A DNA stretch of 23,426 nt from an uncultured Eubacteriales bacterium (GCA_900547135.1 URFJ01000014.1:1-23426); one strand, 5' to 3'. Shown: positions 1-7,201, counted from the first letter of the stretch. A program made the numbers and translations. The notes: a model not told the origin generated them from the sequence alone.

Positions 1-110
1 TATGACAATCTACCATCAGGCGTCCCATGTCCTGTCCAGTATAAAATATCAGCCTGATTATTCAGGTTGGTTCCATTCGCCGTATATACCCATATGCCAG
101 GCCATGACTG
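1..110 (-). pseudogene. possible remnant of a gene, unrecognised
   Basis: Read on the minus strand from 110 leftwards there is an open stretch that continues off the window. Its translation looks protein-like, with a hydrophobic strand followed by a His-Gly pair (ILYWTGHGTPDGRL). No start codon is present and a TGA lies directly upstream in frame at 111-113, so this cannot be the beginning of an intact gene. Hydrophobic strand plus HG is the arrangement seen around the catalytic His of clan CD (caspase-like) peptidases, but this is only a suggestion from a very short piece. It could be chance. Confidence 0.25.
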
Positions 111-122
111 TCACTCAATAGT

Positions 123-145
123 CGGGCTTTTTCAGCCCGTTTTTT
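123..145 (+). terminator. intrinsic terminator
   Basis: CGGGCT and AGCCCG form a short GC-rich stem with a five-base T loop, followed by an unbroken run of T residues. It would stop plus-strand transcription arriving from the left of the window, insulating hsp20. Confidence 0.75.
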
Positions 146-181
146 GCGGCGTTTGTAGCAATGGTGGTTTATAGGTGAATA

Positions 182-208
182 TTAGAACTCGACACTTTAC
201 AGCGCTAA
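182..208. promoter_or_regulatory. CIRCE operator (HrcA binding site)
   Basis: TTAGAACTC (182-190), nine bases, then CAGCGCTAA (200-208). The CIRCE consensus is TTAGCACTC-N9-GAGTGCTAA; 15 of 18 arm positions match with exact spacing. It covers the -35 box and part of the spacer of the hsp20 promoter, where bound HrcA repressor would block RNA polymerase. HrcA/CIRCE usually governs groESL and dnaK operons; use on a small heat-shock gene is less common. Confidence 0.75.
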
Positions 209-224
209 TAAAAAGCTTTATAAT
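196..224 (+). promoter_or_regulatory. sigma-A promoter of hsp20
   Basis: TTTACA (196-201) and a perfect TATAAT (219-224) are separated by 17 bp. The start codon of hsp20 is 85 bp downstream of the -10 box, leaving a leader of roughly 80 nt. Confidence 0.8.
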
Positions 225-308
225 ATATACGAACCAAAGAGGAGTTTTCCGTATATCGGCTGCTCGGCAGGCGCATAATAAGTATAGAACTGAATGGAGG
301 AATGACTT

Positions 309-749
309 ATGTTGCCCAGCATTTTTGGTGAAAACCTATTTGACGATTTCTTTGACGGAACCTTTGAAAGACGGTTTTTTGGAGAACATAACCCACTGTA
401 TGGTAAGCATGCAAAAAACCTTATGAAGACCGACGTAAAGGAGCTTAACAACGGTTACGACGTAGCAATAGACCTTCCTGGCTTCAAAAAGGAGGATCTA
501 GAGGTTGACTGTAAGGATGGCTATCTAACCGTTAGCGCAACCAAGAGGCTTGACAGGGATGAAAAGGATGCGCAAGGACGCTACATACGGCAGGAGCGCT
601 ACAGCGGCTCATGCTCACGCAGTTTCTATGTTGGCGATTTAAGGCCAGAGGATATAAAGGCGAAGTACGAGGACGGCATTCTTCATCTGACCATGCCAAA
701 GAACGAGCCAAAGGCGCTTCCAAGTAAAAACAATATTGAAATAGAATAA
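309..749 (+). CDS. hsp20: small heat-shock protein, Hsp20/alpha-crystallin family
   Basis: This 146-residue protein has the layout of a bacterial small heat-shock protein, an ATP-independent holdase that binds unfolding proteins in the cytoplasm and passes them to DnaK/ClpB-type refolding machinery. Residues 1-38 are a phenylalanine-rich N-terminal arm. Residues 39-133 are the alpha-crystallin domain, starting TDVKELNNGYDVAIDLPGF and ending in the conserved DGILHLTMPK signature. An I-x-I motif (IEI, 143-145) at the C-terminus is the usual oligomerisation tail. The ATG at 309 is preceded by TGGAGG with 8 bases of spacing. The gene stands alone between two terminators. The promoter carries a CIRCE operator, so heat induction through HrcA is the inferred control. 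Length and motifs are normal for the family. Confidence 0.95.
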   Translation: MLPSIFGENLFDDFFDGTFERRFFGEHNPLYGKHAKNLMKTDVKELNNGYDVAIDLPGFKKEDLEVDCKDGYLTVSATKRLDRDEKDAQGRYIRQERYSGSCSRSFYVGDLRPEDIKAKYEDGILHLTMPKNEPKALPSKNNIEIE

Positions 750-810
750 TATCTGGATTAGCGACTTATTAAGTTTAGCTGTAGTTTAAATTAATGTCAA
801 TTTCTAAAGC

Positions 811-841
811 AATACCGCCCTTTACAGGCGGTATTTTCTAT
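811..841 (+). terminator. intrinsic terminator of hsp20
   Basis: AATACCGCC (811-819) pairs with GGCGGTATT (827-835) around a seven-base loop, followed by a T-rich tail. It lies about 60 bp past the hsp20 stop codon. Confidence 0.8.
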
Positions 842-844
842 TTT

Positions 845-954
845 AAATAGGAGCTGCGCCATATTATTCAATAGGCGGTAGCCGCCCGCCAATATAAAAG
901 CTGAGATGTCTGGGAAACAATCTTAACTTATAGATAGCCGGCGCGAGGCACGCC
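845..954. repeat. tandem hairpin-rich repeat, copy 1 (110 bp)
   Basis: First of two near-identical units in a 500-bp gene-free stretch. It starts AAATAGGAGCTG and ends GCGCGAGGCACGCC. It contains a GGCGG/CCGCC hairpin flanked by AT-rich complementary sides (ATATT/AATAT) and a second stem, GGCG/CGCC. Copy 1 lacks the GGTTTTT that follows copy 2. No credible reading frame was found in it. Confidence 0.8.
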
Positions 955-955
955 T

Positions 956-1066
956 AAATAGGAGCTGAACCATATTATTTCAATAGGCGGTAGCCGCCCG
1001 CCAATATAAAAACTGAGTTGTCTGGGAAACAATCTTGACTTATAGATAGCCGGCGCGAGGCACGCC
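956..1066. repeat. tandem hairpin-rich repeat, copy 2 (111 bp)
   Basis: Second unit, 111 bp downstream of the first. It differs at only a few positions (for example CTGAACC for CTGCGCC, one extra T, AAAACTGAGTT for AAAGCTGAGAT). The paired segments of the two hairpins are unchanged. Together with the terminator at 1052-1071 this resembles a small structured RNA or leader element, but I do not recognise the family. No promoter was identified confidently upstream of it. Confidence 0.8.
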
Positions 1067-1071
1067 GGTTT
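1052..1071 (+). terminator. terminator-like hairpin ending repeat copy 2
   Basis: CGGCG pairs with CGCCG around CGAGGCA-type loop sequence, extended by a flanking C-G pair, and is followed by five T residues. The equivalent hairpin in copy 1 has no T-run, so only the second copy should terminate transcription. This could be the 3' end of a small RNA or an attenuator ahead of the Nudix gene. Confidence 0.6.
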
Positions 1072-1185
1072 TTAAGCTAAGCAATGCTATGATGGGAGGG
1101 TTATTACTTGCTGCTGCAATGAATATAATTTCAGTTGGCATTTAATAGAAGCGCGGAATTATTCGGATGGCTATATGAAAGCGCC

Positions 1186-1214
1186 TTGCTTGATCTCTGG
1201 ATAAGGGGTATACT
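1186..1214 (+). promoter_or_regulatory. promoter of the Nudix gene
   Basis: TTGCTT (1186-1191), 17-bp spacer, TATACT (1209-1214), with the start codon 36 bp past the -10 box. It lies after the repeat pair, so the Nudix gene probably has its own promoter independent of the repeats. Confidence 0.6.
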
Positions 1215-1249
1215 TTTTATATATTGACTTTGAACAGGGGAATAATTTT

Positions 1250-1759
1250 GTGGCCATTTTAAATAAATTGTTCGACAGGAAAAAACCCGGCATAAACTAT
1301 GGCAAGCGTACAGGAATATATATTATTGCATTTGATGACAATGGAAGAATTCCCGTGGCAAAGACAACCAGGGGTTATTTCTTATTAGGTGGAGGATTGG
1401 AGCAGGGAGAAACCCATATTGACTGCGTCAGGCGTGAGTGCTTGGAGGAGGCGGGAGTAAACGTAAGGATAGGGGATCTTATATGCAGGTCAGAGAGGTA
1501 TCATTATGCCGTACGCTTTAAGCGCCACATGCACAACACATCTTATTTTTATTTTGGAGAGATATTGGGTAAGGTAGCGGAGCCTACGGAAACCAACCAC
1601 GAACTTGTGTGGCTTAACGCTGGCGAATGCTATGAAAAGCTGTTTTTGGCGCATCAGAGGTGGGCGGTTAGCGTTGCTGTCGAAAAACACAAGGAAGGGG
1701 CGAGTGGGCGTTTACGAAAAAACGGCGTTTTTGACCAGTCGGGTATAGATTTTGATTGA
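1250..1759 (+). CDS. Nudix hydrolase
   Basis: A 169-residue protein with a complete Nudix box. G48, E54, R62, E63, E66, E67 and G69 fit the family pattern GX5EX7REUXEEXGU; the glutamates bind the metal that hydrolyses a nucleoside diphosphate linked to another group X. The preceding strand (GYFLLGGGLEQGET) is typical. The substrate cannot be told from the sequence: housecleaning of damaged nucleotides, NADH, sugar nucleotides or (d)NTPs are all possible. The start is GTG at 1250, chosen because AGGGG lies 9-10 bases upstream and no ATG gives the conserved N-terminal strand. The gene is monocistronic, convergent with the NlpC/P60 gene, and follows a pair of tandem hairpin repeats. Confidence 0.9.
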   Translation: MAILNKLFDRKKPGINYGKRTGIYIIAFDDNGRIPVAKTTRGYFLLGGGLEQGETHIDCVRRECLEEAGVNVRIGDLICRSERYHYAVRFKRHMHNTSYFYFGEILGKVAEPTETNHELVWLNAGECYEKLFLAHQRWAVSVAVEKHKEGASGRLRKNGVFDQSGIDFD

Positions 1760-1881
1760 ATTAATAGTAGCATGCTTGCCGCATTCTCAGGACAGTCCAG
1801 ACTGCATTCCATGCTATATAGCGCATAACAGACGGATAACATCGGAATGAATAAGCAGGGGAGTTTGTAAAACGAAATCAA

Positions 1882-1912
1882 AGAGCCACAGGAGAGACTC
1901 TCCTGTGGCTCT
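1882..1912. terminator. bidirectional terminator between convergent genes
   Basis: A nearly perfect palindrome: AGAGCCACAGGAGAG and its complement CTCTCCTGTGGCTCT around a single A, giving a long stable hairpin. On the minus strand it is followed by TTTGATTTCGTTTT. Lying between the convergent Nudix and NlpC/P60 genes, it probably serves both. Confidence 0.8.
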
Positions 1913-1933
1913 TAAATGCCTAATCGTATTTAG

Positions 1934-3751
1934 TTAGAATATCCTGTAAGCGCACAGGAAGTATCTCTGCCAGTAGTTGGTGGTATGGCTGCGTTCTACT
2001 ATCTTGCCAAGGTTGTTTGAGGCGTCGATCATGCGCCCGCCGCCAAGCGCTATGCCAACATGACCCTGACTGGACGACATCCTGAATACCAGTATGTCTC
2101 CGCGTTTTACATCGTTCATAGACGATATACGCCTGTAATGGGATACGCTCCTCCAACCGTATGAGGTGAGATAAGGCTGAGATACGCCCGCCTTGTTAAG
2201 GCACCAATACACAAACCCTGAGCAGTCGAAGGTGTCCGGTCCTTTTCCGCCCCTTACGTAGCGGCTTCCAAGCTTAGTCCTGGCAACCTTTATCAGCTGT
2301 TCTACGCTTGATGCAGTGCTGGAGTCGCCTCCGCCGCTGCCGCTACCTCCGCCATTGCCGCTACCTCCGCCGTTGCCGCTACCTCCGCCTCCGCTGCTGC
2401 CGCCCCCGACTTGATATCCGGAGCTAGGCCCCTTTACATTATCGCCTGTCAGCACCTTCATACTCTGGCGCCCGACCTTTCCATCAACAGAGAGCCCGTT
2501 TCTGCGCTGGAATTCCTTTACCGCGTATTCCGTAACCGAACCGTAGTATCCTGTACATGAGCTCTCATTGAGATAACCCCATTTTTTAAGCAGACGCTGA
2601 ACATTCTCTACGTCGTCTCCGCTCATGCCTATCATTAAGGCGTTTGCCTGTGCGTCGCCTGAAAGGAGCAGCTTCTTTGTCTTAGGCCCAAGATAACCGT
2701 CGGGGATCAGTCCGTTGCGCTCCTGAAAGCGTTTTACAGCCGCTACAGTGTCGTTTCCATATGTTCCATCCGGCTCCGTTGTCAGATATCCCAAACGCTT
2801 GAGTATTTCCTGATATTGTTTAACTTCAGGGCTTTGGGTGCCGTATGAAAGCGCGTTTGCCTTGGCGTTTTCGCTGTAAAGCGCTTCCCTGGTTTCGGCT
2901 CCTACCTTGCCGTCAACAGTAAGGTTGTTCTTTTCCTGGAACTTTTTGACCGCCTCTTCTGTATCGCTGCCAAAGTAGCCCGTTACAGTACCGATGTAGT
3001 CGAGTTCATAAAGCCTTTCCTGCAACTCCTTTACGTCCGTTCCTTCATCACCTAAGCCCACCATATAGTTTTTAGCGCTTGAGCTCATCAGCAAATCGTA
3101 TGTAGTTTTGTCTATCACTCCGGTGATTTCAAGACCATGCCTGCGCTGGAACACCTTTATGGATTCCTCCGTCTGTGGTCCGAAGTAATCGGTGGGTTCG
3201 TCGGAGTCCATATAGAACAGTCCCATGAGCCTGAGCTGAATTTCCATTATATCATCGTCATGTTCGCCTTTTGTAAACAAAATCGGGACAGGGGTAGGCG
3301 TTGGTTCTGTAGTAGGCTTCGCTGTAGGCGTTGCTTGAGGGGTTTCCTTAGCTTCGTTATTACTGGAATTTTCAGATGATGGTATTATCTCTGACTTATC
3401 CAACTCTGAGGGCGCTTTCATCATTTTAGGGTTGGGTGTGATATTGAGTACGGCCGCGGCTCCGTTTTCCGCTCCGCCTGCATCGCTGGATGATTGCTGG
3501 TCCCCCGATGGCATCAGGGCAAGCGCTATCGGAGTGGCTATTACGATTACAAGCGCTATGCATAACGATGCGCGGAGAAGAGGTTTGAGCTTAACGAACC
3601 ACGCTCCCATTTTGACAAATCCGCTGCGTAGTGCTGCGAATAATCCGCCGTTTGAAGCCAAGCTATCCTTTCTAGCCATAAAAAACTGTCTAATCCCATT
3701 AATGGATCTTTTTATACGGCGGGTAAATCCCTTATTACCGTCCTTATCCAT
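1934..3751 (-). CDS. membrane-anchored cell-wall hydrolase, 4x PG-binding + NlpC/P60
   Basis: A 605-residue envelope protein. Residues 1-58 are basic and cytoplasmic, 59-80 a hydrophobic membrane anchor, and 81-160 a Ser/Thr/Pro-rich spacer. Four PG_binding_1 domains follow at about 161-223, 233-293, 304-363 and 374-435, each with the FGxxTxxAVKxFQxxxGL(x)xDG pattern. A glycine/serine linker occupies 448-480. The NlpC/P60 domain (482-605) carries the catalytic Cys510 (FDCSG) and His564 (QGHVGIA). The position that often holds the third catalytic His is Asp in RMIDAS. Such enzymes are cysteine endopeptidases that cut peptide stems of peptidoglycan. The start ATG has GAGGT 8-9 bases upstream. 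Its own extended -10 promoter lies behind it, so it is probably transcribed separately from the walJ-proX operon. Whether it acts in growth or sporulation cannot be read here. Confidence 0.92.
   Translation of the reverse strand: MDKDGNKGFTRRIKRSINGIRQFFMARKDSLASNGGLFAALRSGFVKMGAWFVKLKPLLRASLCIALVIVIATPIALALMPSGDQQSSSDAGGAENGAAAVLNITPNPKMMKAPSELDKSEIIPSSENSSNNEAKETPQATPTAKPTTEPTPTPVPILFTKGEHDDDIMEIQLRLMGLFYMDSDEPTDYFGPQTEESIKVFQRRHGLEITGVIDKTTYDLLMSSSAKNYMVGLGDEGTDVKELQERLYELDYIGTVTGYFGSDTEEAVKKFQEKNNLTVDGKVGAETREALYSENAKANALSYGTQSPEVKQYQEILKRLGYLTTEPDGTYGNDTVAAVKRFQERNGLIPDGYLGPKTKKLLLSGDAQANALMIGMSGDDVENVQRLLKKWGYLNESSCTGYYGSVTEYAVKEFQRRNGLSVDGKVGRQSMKVLTGDNVKGPSSGYQVGGGSSGGGGSGNGGGSGNGGGSGSGGGDSSTASSVEQLIKVARTKLGSRYVRGGKGPDTFDCSGFVYWCLNKAGVSQPYLTSYGWRSVSHYRRISSMNDVKRGDILVFRMSSSQGHVGIALGGGRMIDASNNLGKIVERSHTTNYWQRYFLCAYRIF
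2338..2391. repeat. 18-bp tandem repeats encoding a Gly/Ser/Asn linker
   Basis: Three consecutive 18-bp units starting TGCCGCTACCTCCGCC at 2338, 2356 and 2374 code on the minus strand for the hexapeptide pattern GGGSGN in the linker of the NlpC/P60 protein. Copy-number slippage would keep the frame and only change linker length. Confidence 0.85.
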
Positions 3752-3801
3752 CCTAAGTTACCTCGCAAAATTTTATTAGGTATATAACCTTATTGCGGTT
3801 T

Positions 3802-3810
3802 ATTATAGCA
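3802..3810 (-). promoter_or_regulatory. extended -10 promoter of the NlpC/P60 gene
   Basis: On the minus strand TGCTATAAT gives a perfect -10 box with the extended TGn element, about 50 bp upstream of the start codon. No good -35 hexamer is present, as is usual for extended -10 promoters. The rest of the 244-bp AT-rich gap up to 3995 shows only AT-rich palindromic sequence near 3959-3981, which may end proX transcription. Confidence 0.6.
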
Positions 3811-3995
3811 CACTTGAACCATTAGAAAATTAACAAATCGTAAACTCTAGGCATTTTAGCCGCAAAAAATATGGTTTTTCAGCATAAAAACAAATAATGT
3901 GCAGAATTCGGCCTTAAAACATTACAAATGATTAATTAAACATTAAGAAGCATTAATTTAATATTTTAAAATTTTAATATTCTCCTAAAAAGATT

Positions 3996-4490
3996 TTATA
4001 TTTTAACAAACTGCATCCGGTTGCCGTAGTGGGCGATGAAAGAGATCAGATCGGTTGTTTTAAGCGCTATGGAGGCTGTGCTTACTGCCGGGTGTACGCT
4101 TACCCTATTGAGGGATTTTAAATCCTCATCAATTACGACTATTATTTCGTGATTTCTATCATATATAAGGTTTAGCGGCGTTACCGCACCCGGCAGAAGC
4201 CGGAGTTTTTCATATAACCGCCCATCATCGGCAAAGCTGAGCCTGGAACAATTCAGCTGCCTGCTTATGCACGCTGTAAAACGCTTATGCGCGCCCATAA
4301 TTACCAGATAAAACTTGGATTTCTGCCTGTTCGTCAAAAACAGGTTTTTGCAGTGCTCAACGCCGGTTATGCGATCCACTTCGTCACATATCTCCATCGT
4401 TACCGTCGGCTTATGCTCAAAGCGCTCATACTCTATTCCCAATGCGGCAAGCGCTTCGTAGATTGGCAGTTCCCTTGGATCCATGGGCAT
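3996..4490 (-). CDS. ProX-type aminoacyl-tRNA deacylase (YbaK/EbsC fold)
   Basis: A 164-residue single-domain protein of the YbaK / prolyl-tRNA synthetase-associated family. These free-standing editing enzymes hydrolyse mischarged tRNA, typically Ala-tRNA(Pro) for ProX, so alanine is not inserted at proline codons. Family features are visible in order: KNLFLTNR with the conserved lysine (about residue 48), FYLVIM, RLSFADDGRLYEKL, LPGAVTPLNLIYD, VVIDEDL, and VHPAVSTASIAL near the end. The start is placed at ATG 4490: AGGGAGG sits 8 bases upstream, inside a possible longer TTG-initiated frame beginning at 4508, and ATG 4484 is an alternative. It lies 20 bp after rlmH on the same strand and is the last gene of the walJ operon. 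Which mischarged tRNA it edits is inferred from family only. Confidence 0.88.
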   Translation of the reverse strand: MPMDPRELPIYEALAALGIEYERFEHKPTVTMEICDEVDRITGVEHCKNLFLTNRQKSKFYLVIMGAHKRFTACISRQLNCSRLSFADDGRLYEKLRLLPGAVTPLNLIYDRNHEIIVVIDEDLKSLNRVSVHPAVSTASIALKTTDLISFIAHYGNRMQFVKI

Positions 4491-4510
4491 CCGGGTTTCC
4501 TCCCTCAATT

Positions 4511-4990
4511 TTATTTGTGGTACGGTTCTCCGTTTATTATCTTAAACGCCCTGTACACCTGCTCAAGCAGCAAAATCCTGAACAGCTGATGGGTAAACGT
4601 CATATCCGAAAAGCTTACGCATAGGTTTGCCCTGTCTATAACCTCGCGGCTCAATCCAAGCGAGCCGCCGACAGCTATTGCAATGCAGCTACCGCCATCG
4701 GACATTATCCTGCAAAGGCGTTTTGCAAAGGCCTCAGATGAAAACCTGCTGCCACCCATATCCGCGGCGATTAAATACTCCGACGGAGACAGGCATCCGA
4801 GCATTCGGCGTCCCTCGCGGTCGCATACCTGCCTTTTCTGGGCATCGGACAGGTTTTCGCCGGCTTTTTCATCAGGCAGTTCCACTATTTCTACATCAGA
4901 ATAACGAGAAAGCCGCTTTGTAAACTCCTTGACAGCGTCCCTGTAGAAACCTTCTTTAAGCTTGCCTATGCATATTATGCGTATTTTCAT
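4511..4990 (-). CDS. rlmH: 23S rRNA (pseudouridine-1915-N3)-methyltransferase RlmH
   Basis: RlmH is a SPOUT-class methyltransferase that uses S-adenosylmethionine to methylate pseudouridine 1915 in helix 69 of 23S rRNA, on assembled 70S ribosomes. The 159-residue product from ATG 4990 has exactly the normal family length. It starts with the conserved MKIRIICIGKLKE and ends with the SAM-binding knot: AVGGSLGLS, then LCVSFSDMTFTHQLFRILL and EQVYRAFKIINGEPYHK at the C-terminus. The frame stays open upstream to 5083, but that stretch is the other-frame reading of the CPBP gene. The start overlaps the CPBP stop codon in an ATGA arrangement (4987-4990), which suggests translational coupling. There is only a weak ribosome binding site of its own. 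Confidence 0.97.
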   Translation of the reverse strand: MKIRIICIGKLKEGFYRDAVKEFTKRLSRYSDVEIVELPDEKAGENLSDAQKRQVCDREGRRMLGCLSPSEYLIAADMGGSRFSSEAFAKRLCRIMSDGGSCIAIAVGGSLGLSREVIDRANLCVSFSDMTFTHQLFRILLLEQVYRAFKIINGEPYHK

Positions 4991-6288
4991 GCGCCCAAAA
5001 AGCTGCTGGGTATAAACATCATTAAAATCCCAACAAGATTTAGCAGCAAAAGAATTCCCCCTCCTATTCCTATCATTATCCACATACCCGCGTTATCAGC
5101 CCCTCTTTTTGAAGTAGAAAGTGCGGGCGGTTCGGAAGGCAGCAAGACTCCAGCCTTATATACGGGTTTTATATCAAGACGCCGGTGTTCATCCATTATG
5201 GTTTCGGAGTTGTCCGTACTGTTGGCTTCAGGCGTCGTCTCTGCTGATCCTTCAGATTCGTTAGAGGGAACGCCGCATTCACAGCCAGCGTTTACATCCT
5301 TGTTTGCAGATACATTCGGCATGCCCATCTGTTCATCTAAGGTTGTTGTACTAAACTCGGAACAATCGTACGCGGAGCTACTGTTTTGAGTAACGTCCTC
5401 AATGCGGTCGGCTTGCGCATCCTCTACTGCGTTTTCGCCATTAAATTCAGGGATGTTATCCGTACCGTATAAAGAGCTTTCCGGAATTGCTTTCACGGCG
5501 GACCTTTCATCAATTTTTCTAAATCTCGCCTTAAGCGGGAAGTATGACGCGGCAAATATAGCGGCCCCAATCGCTGCATACAGCAGATACGCGATAAGAT
5601 AGGCGCCTGTGCTTACCGGGCCTGTACCAAGGGTGGACGACGGCAAGCTTGAAATGGTAAGGGAGATAAGGTTGTTCATAAAGTGGACTATCATGGCGGG
5701 ATAGACGGAGCGGGAGTCGTACGCCATTGCCCCCATAATGTATGCCAGGAACAGAAACGAAGGTATTGATATGGGCTGGGTATGCATCAGGGTAAAAAGA
5801 GCAGCGGTAAGCCAAATGGCCCGCCTGCGCCCGAGGCCGCGCCAAGAGTTGAGCAGCGCCCCTCTGAACAGCCATTCCTCGGTTACCGCGGGCACGACGC
5901 ATATAAGCAGTATGCTTGATATAATGCTGGCCCCCCTCATCGGCGGGAGTTCTGATGCAAACGCTCCCGTATTTGCCCCCAGAGAATCGGCAATTAGCAG
6001 CATAACACCGTTTATTCCGGTGCTGATTAAAAAGGCGCCGATACCGGCTATTATGCTTAACAGTATCGCAAGCGCACCAATGCGGCGCTTCCCGTACATG
6101 GAGGGTTCATTTCCCCGAATTATCAGCATAGCGGGTATGAAGATTGACCCCACCTGGATTAAAAGGGAGCTAAGCGCATATTTCGACGTAATATTAGTAA
6201 GCGGTATATACGCTACAATGCCGCTTGATACTATCATAAGGCATACTGATAATAAAAACATGCTGCCCGCTTTGTTCGATCTGTTCAT
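4987..6288 (-). CDS. CPBP-family intramembrane glutamic endopeptidase
   Basis: A polytopic membrane protein of 433 residues from the CPBP (Abi/Rce1-like) family. All three catalytic motifs are present: E137-E138 in TEEWLFRG, F165xxxH169 in ALFTLMHT, and H202xxxN206 in VHFMNN. Hydrophobic segments surround them (residues 10-30, 38-57, 70-103, 118-135, 157-190 and after 200). Beyond about residue 260 comes an acidic, low-complexity tail of roughly 130 residues and a final membrane helix near 405-428, longer than the usual family length of 200-300. The start is ATG 6288, preceded by GGAAGGA; an ATG at 6303 lacks a ribosome binding site. It sits between walJ and rlmH, the place where an HtrA-type protease gene is found in Bacillus. 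Substrate unknown. Confidence 0.88.
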   Translation of the reverse strand: MNRSNKAGSMFLLSVCLMIVSSGIVAYIPLTNITSKYALSSLLIQVGSIFIPAMLIIRGNEPSMYGKRRIGALAILLSIIAGIGAFLISTGINGVMLLIADSLGANTGAFASELPPMRGASIISSILLICVVPAVTEEWLFRGALLNSWRGLGRRRAIWLTAALFTLMHTQPISIPSFLFLAYIMGAMAYDSRSVYPAMIVHFMNNLISLTISSLPSSTLGTGPVSTGAYLIAYLLYAAIGAAIFAASYFPLKARFRKIDERSAVKAIPESSLYGTDNIPEFNGENAVEDAQADRIEDVTQNSSSAYDCSEFSTTTLDEQMGMPNVSANKDVNAGCECGVPSNESEGSAETTPEANSTDNSETIMDEHRRLDIKPVYKAGVLLPSEPPALSTSKRGADNAGMWIMIGIGGGILLLLNLVGILMMFIPSSFLGA

Positions 6289-6349
6289 ATGCAATCCTTC
6301 CATTAAAAATCAAATATTCAATATGAAAACAAGGGCTGACACATGGCTT

Positions 6350-7141
6350 TCATTTGGCAATATGGAAAACTTCGCTGGTTCTGTCGCGATGGGCGACGTG
6401 AAGCCTGAACTCCTCGTCGAATATGTCATCGCCCCTGAGATGCGCTCGCACTGTGTCCATGGCCATGGCTTCTGAATTGTTTTCCTTGCTAAGATGACCC
6501 AAAACTGCGCTTCTCAGGCCCATCGCGTAAAGCTTAATCAGCGCCAGGCCCGCCGAATCATTTGACAGGTGGCCGTCGTCGCCAAGGATCCTGCGCTTTA
6601 GCACATAGGGATAGCTTCCCATCTTAAGGGTTTCGACATCATGGTTAGCCTCAATCAATAACATATCGGCTCCCTGTACGGCATTTAGCAGCTTGGCGGT
6701 TATATGCCCTATGTCCGTCATCAGGCCTACCTTGCCGTCGCGGCATTGAAAACAATATCCTACGGATTCAGCGGCGTCGTGGGGAGTTTTAAAAGGAAGG
6801 ACATTCATATCCTTGATATAAAAATCCCTTCCGGTTTCGAAAATCCTTACGCACCCTACGGGAATATCGCCGACATAAGGCTGCATGGCCTCCCATGTTT
6901 TTGCGTTTGCATATATAGGCGTTTTATACCGCCTTGCGAATACGCCAACTCCGCGTATATGGTCCGAGTGCTCATGCGTAATGACCAAGGCGTCTATTGA
7001 TTCAGGGGATGCGCCTATTTGCGAGAGCGCCCCGGTAATAGTCCTGCACGCCATGCCCGCGTCAATGAGTATGCGGGCGTTTCCGCCCTCGATATACGAA
7101 GAGTTTCCAGAAGAACCGCTGAATAGCGGACAAAACTGCAT
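6350..7141 (-). CDS. walJ: MBL-fold hydrolase WalJ/YycJ
   Basis: A 263-residue metallo-beta-lactamase-fold protein matching WalJ (YycJ/VicX), a cytoplasmic metal-dependent nuclease described as a 5'-3' exonuclease and linked to coordination of cell division with replication. It starts MQFCPLFSGSSGNSSYI, carries the metal motif T55-HEHSDH-61, and has further family blocks (KTPHDAAESVGYCF, GLMTDIGH, LIEANHD, HLSNDSAG, LGHLSKENN). The start ATG 7141 has GGAGG with seven bases of spacing; ATG 7147 would be too close to it. It is the first gene of the apparent operon walJ-CPBP-rlmH-proX. In Bacillus, walJ is the tail of the walRK operon next to htrC and rlmH; here the two-component genes are absent upstream. 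Confidence 0.93.
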   Translation of the reverse strand: MQFCPLFSGSSGNSSYIEGGNARILIDAGMACRTITGALSQIGASPESIDALVITHEHSDHIRGVGVFARRYKTPIYANAKTWEAMQPYVGDIPVGCVRIFETGRDFYIKDMNVLPFKTPHDAAESVGYCFQCRDGKVGLMTDIGHITAKLLNAVQGADMLLIEANHDVETLKMGSYPYVLKRRILGDDGHLSNDSAGLALIKLYAMGLRSAVLGHLSKENNSEAMAMDTVRAHLRGDDIFDEEFRLHVAHRDRTSEVFHIAK

Positions 7142-7201
7142 TGCCATTCCTCCATGCGGCAAAATAGGCCGGCTCATAGGAGCAGGCAAGCCGCTTTAGA
7201 C

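Noticed and set aside
2..121. Plus-strand 39-codon frame ending just before the terminator at 123
   Set aside because: No ribosome binding site in view and an unconvincing product; the opposite strand reads more like protein.
1089..1145. 18-codon hydrophobic frame MMGGLLLAAAMNIISVGI
   Set aside because: No ribosome binding site and it lies between a terminator and the next promoter, so it is probably untranscribed.
5738..6475. 245-codon plus-strand frame opposite the CPBP and walJ genes
   Set aside because: Antisense shadow of two genes with full catalytic motifs; no ribosome binding site.
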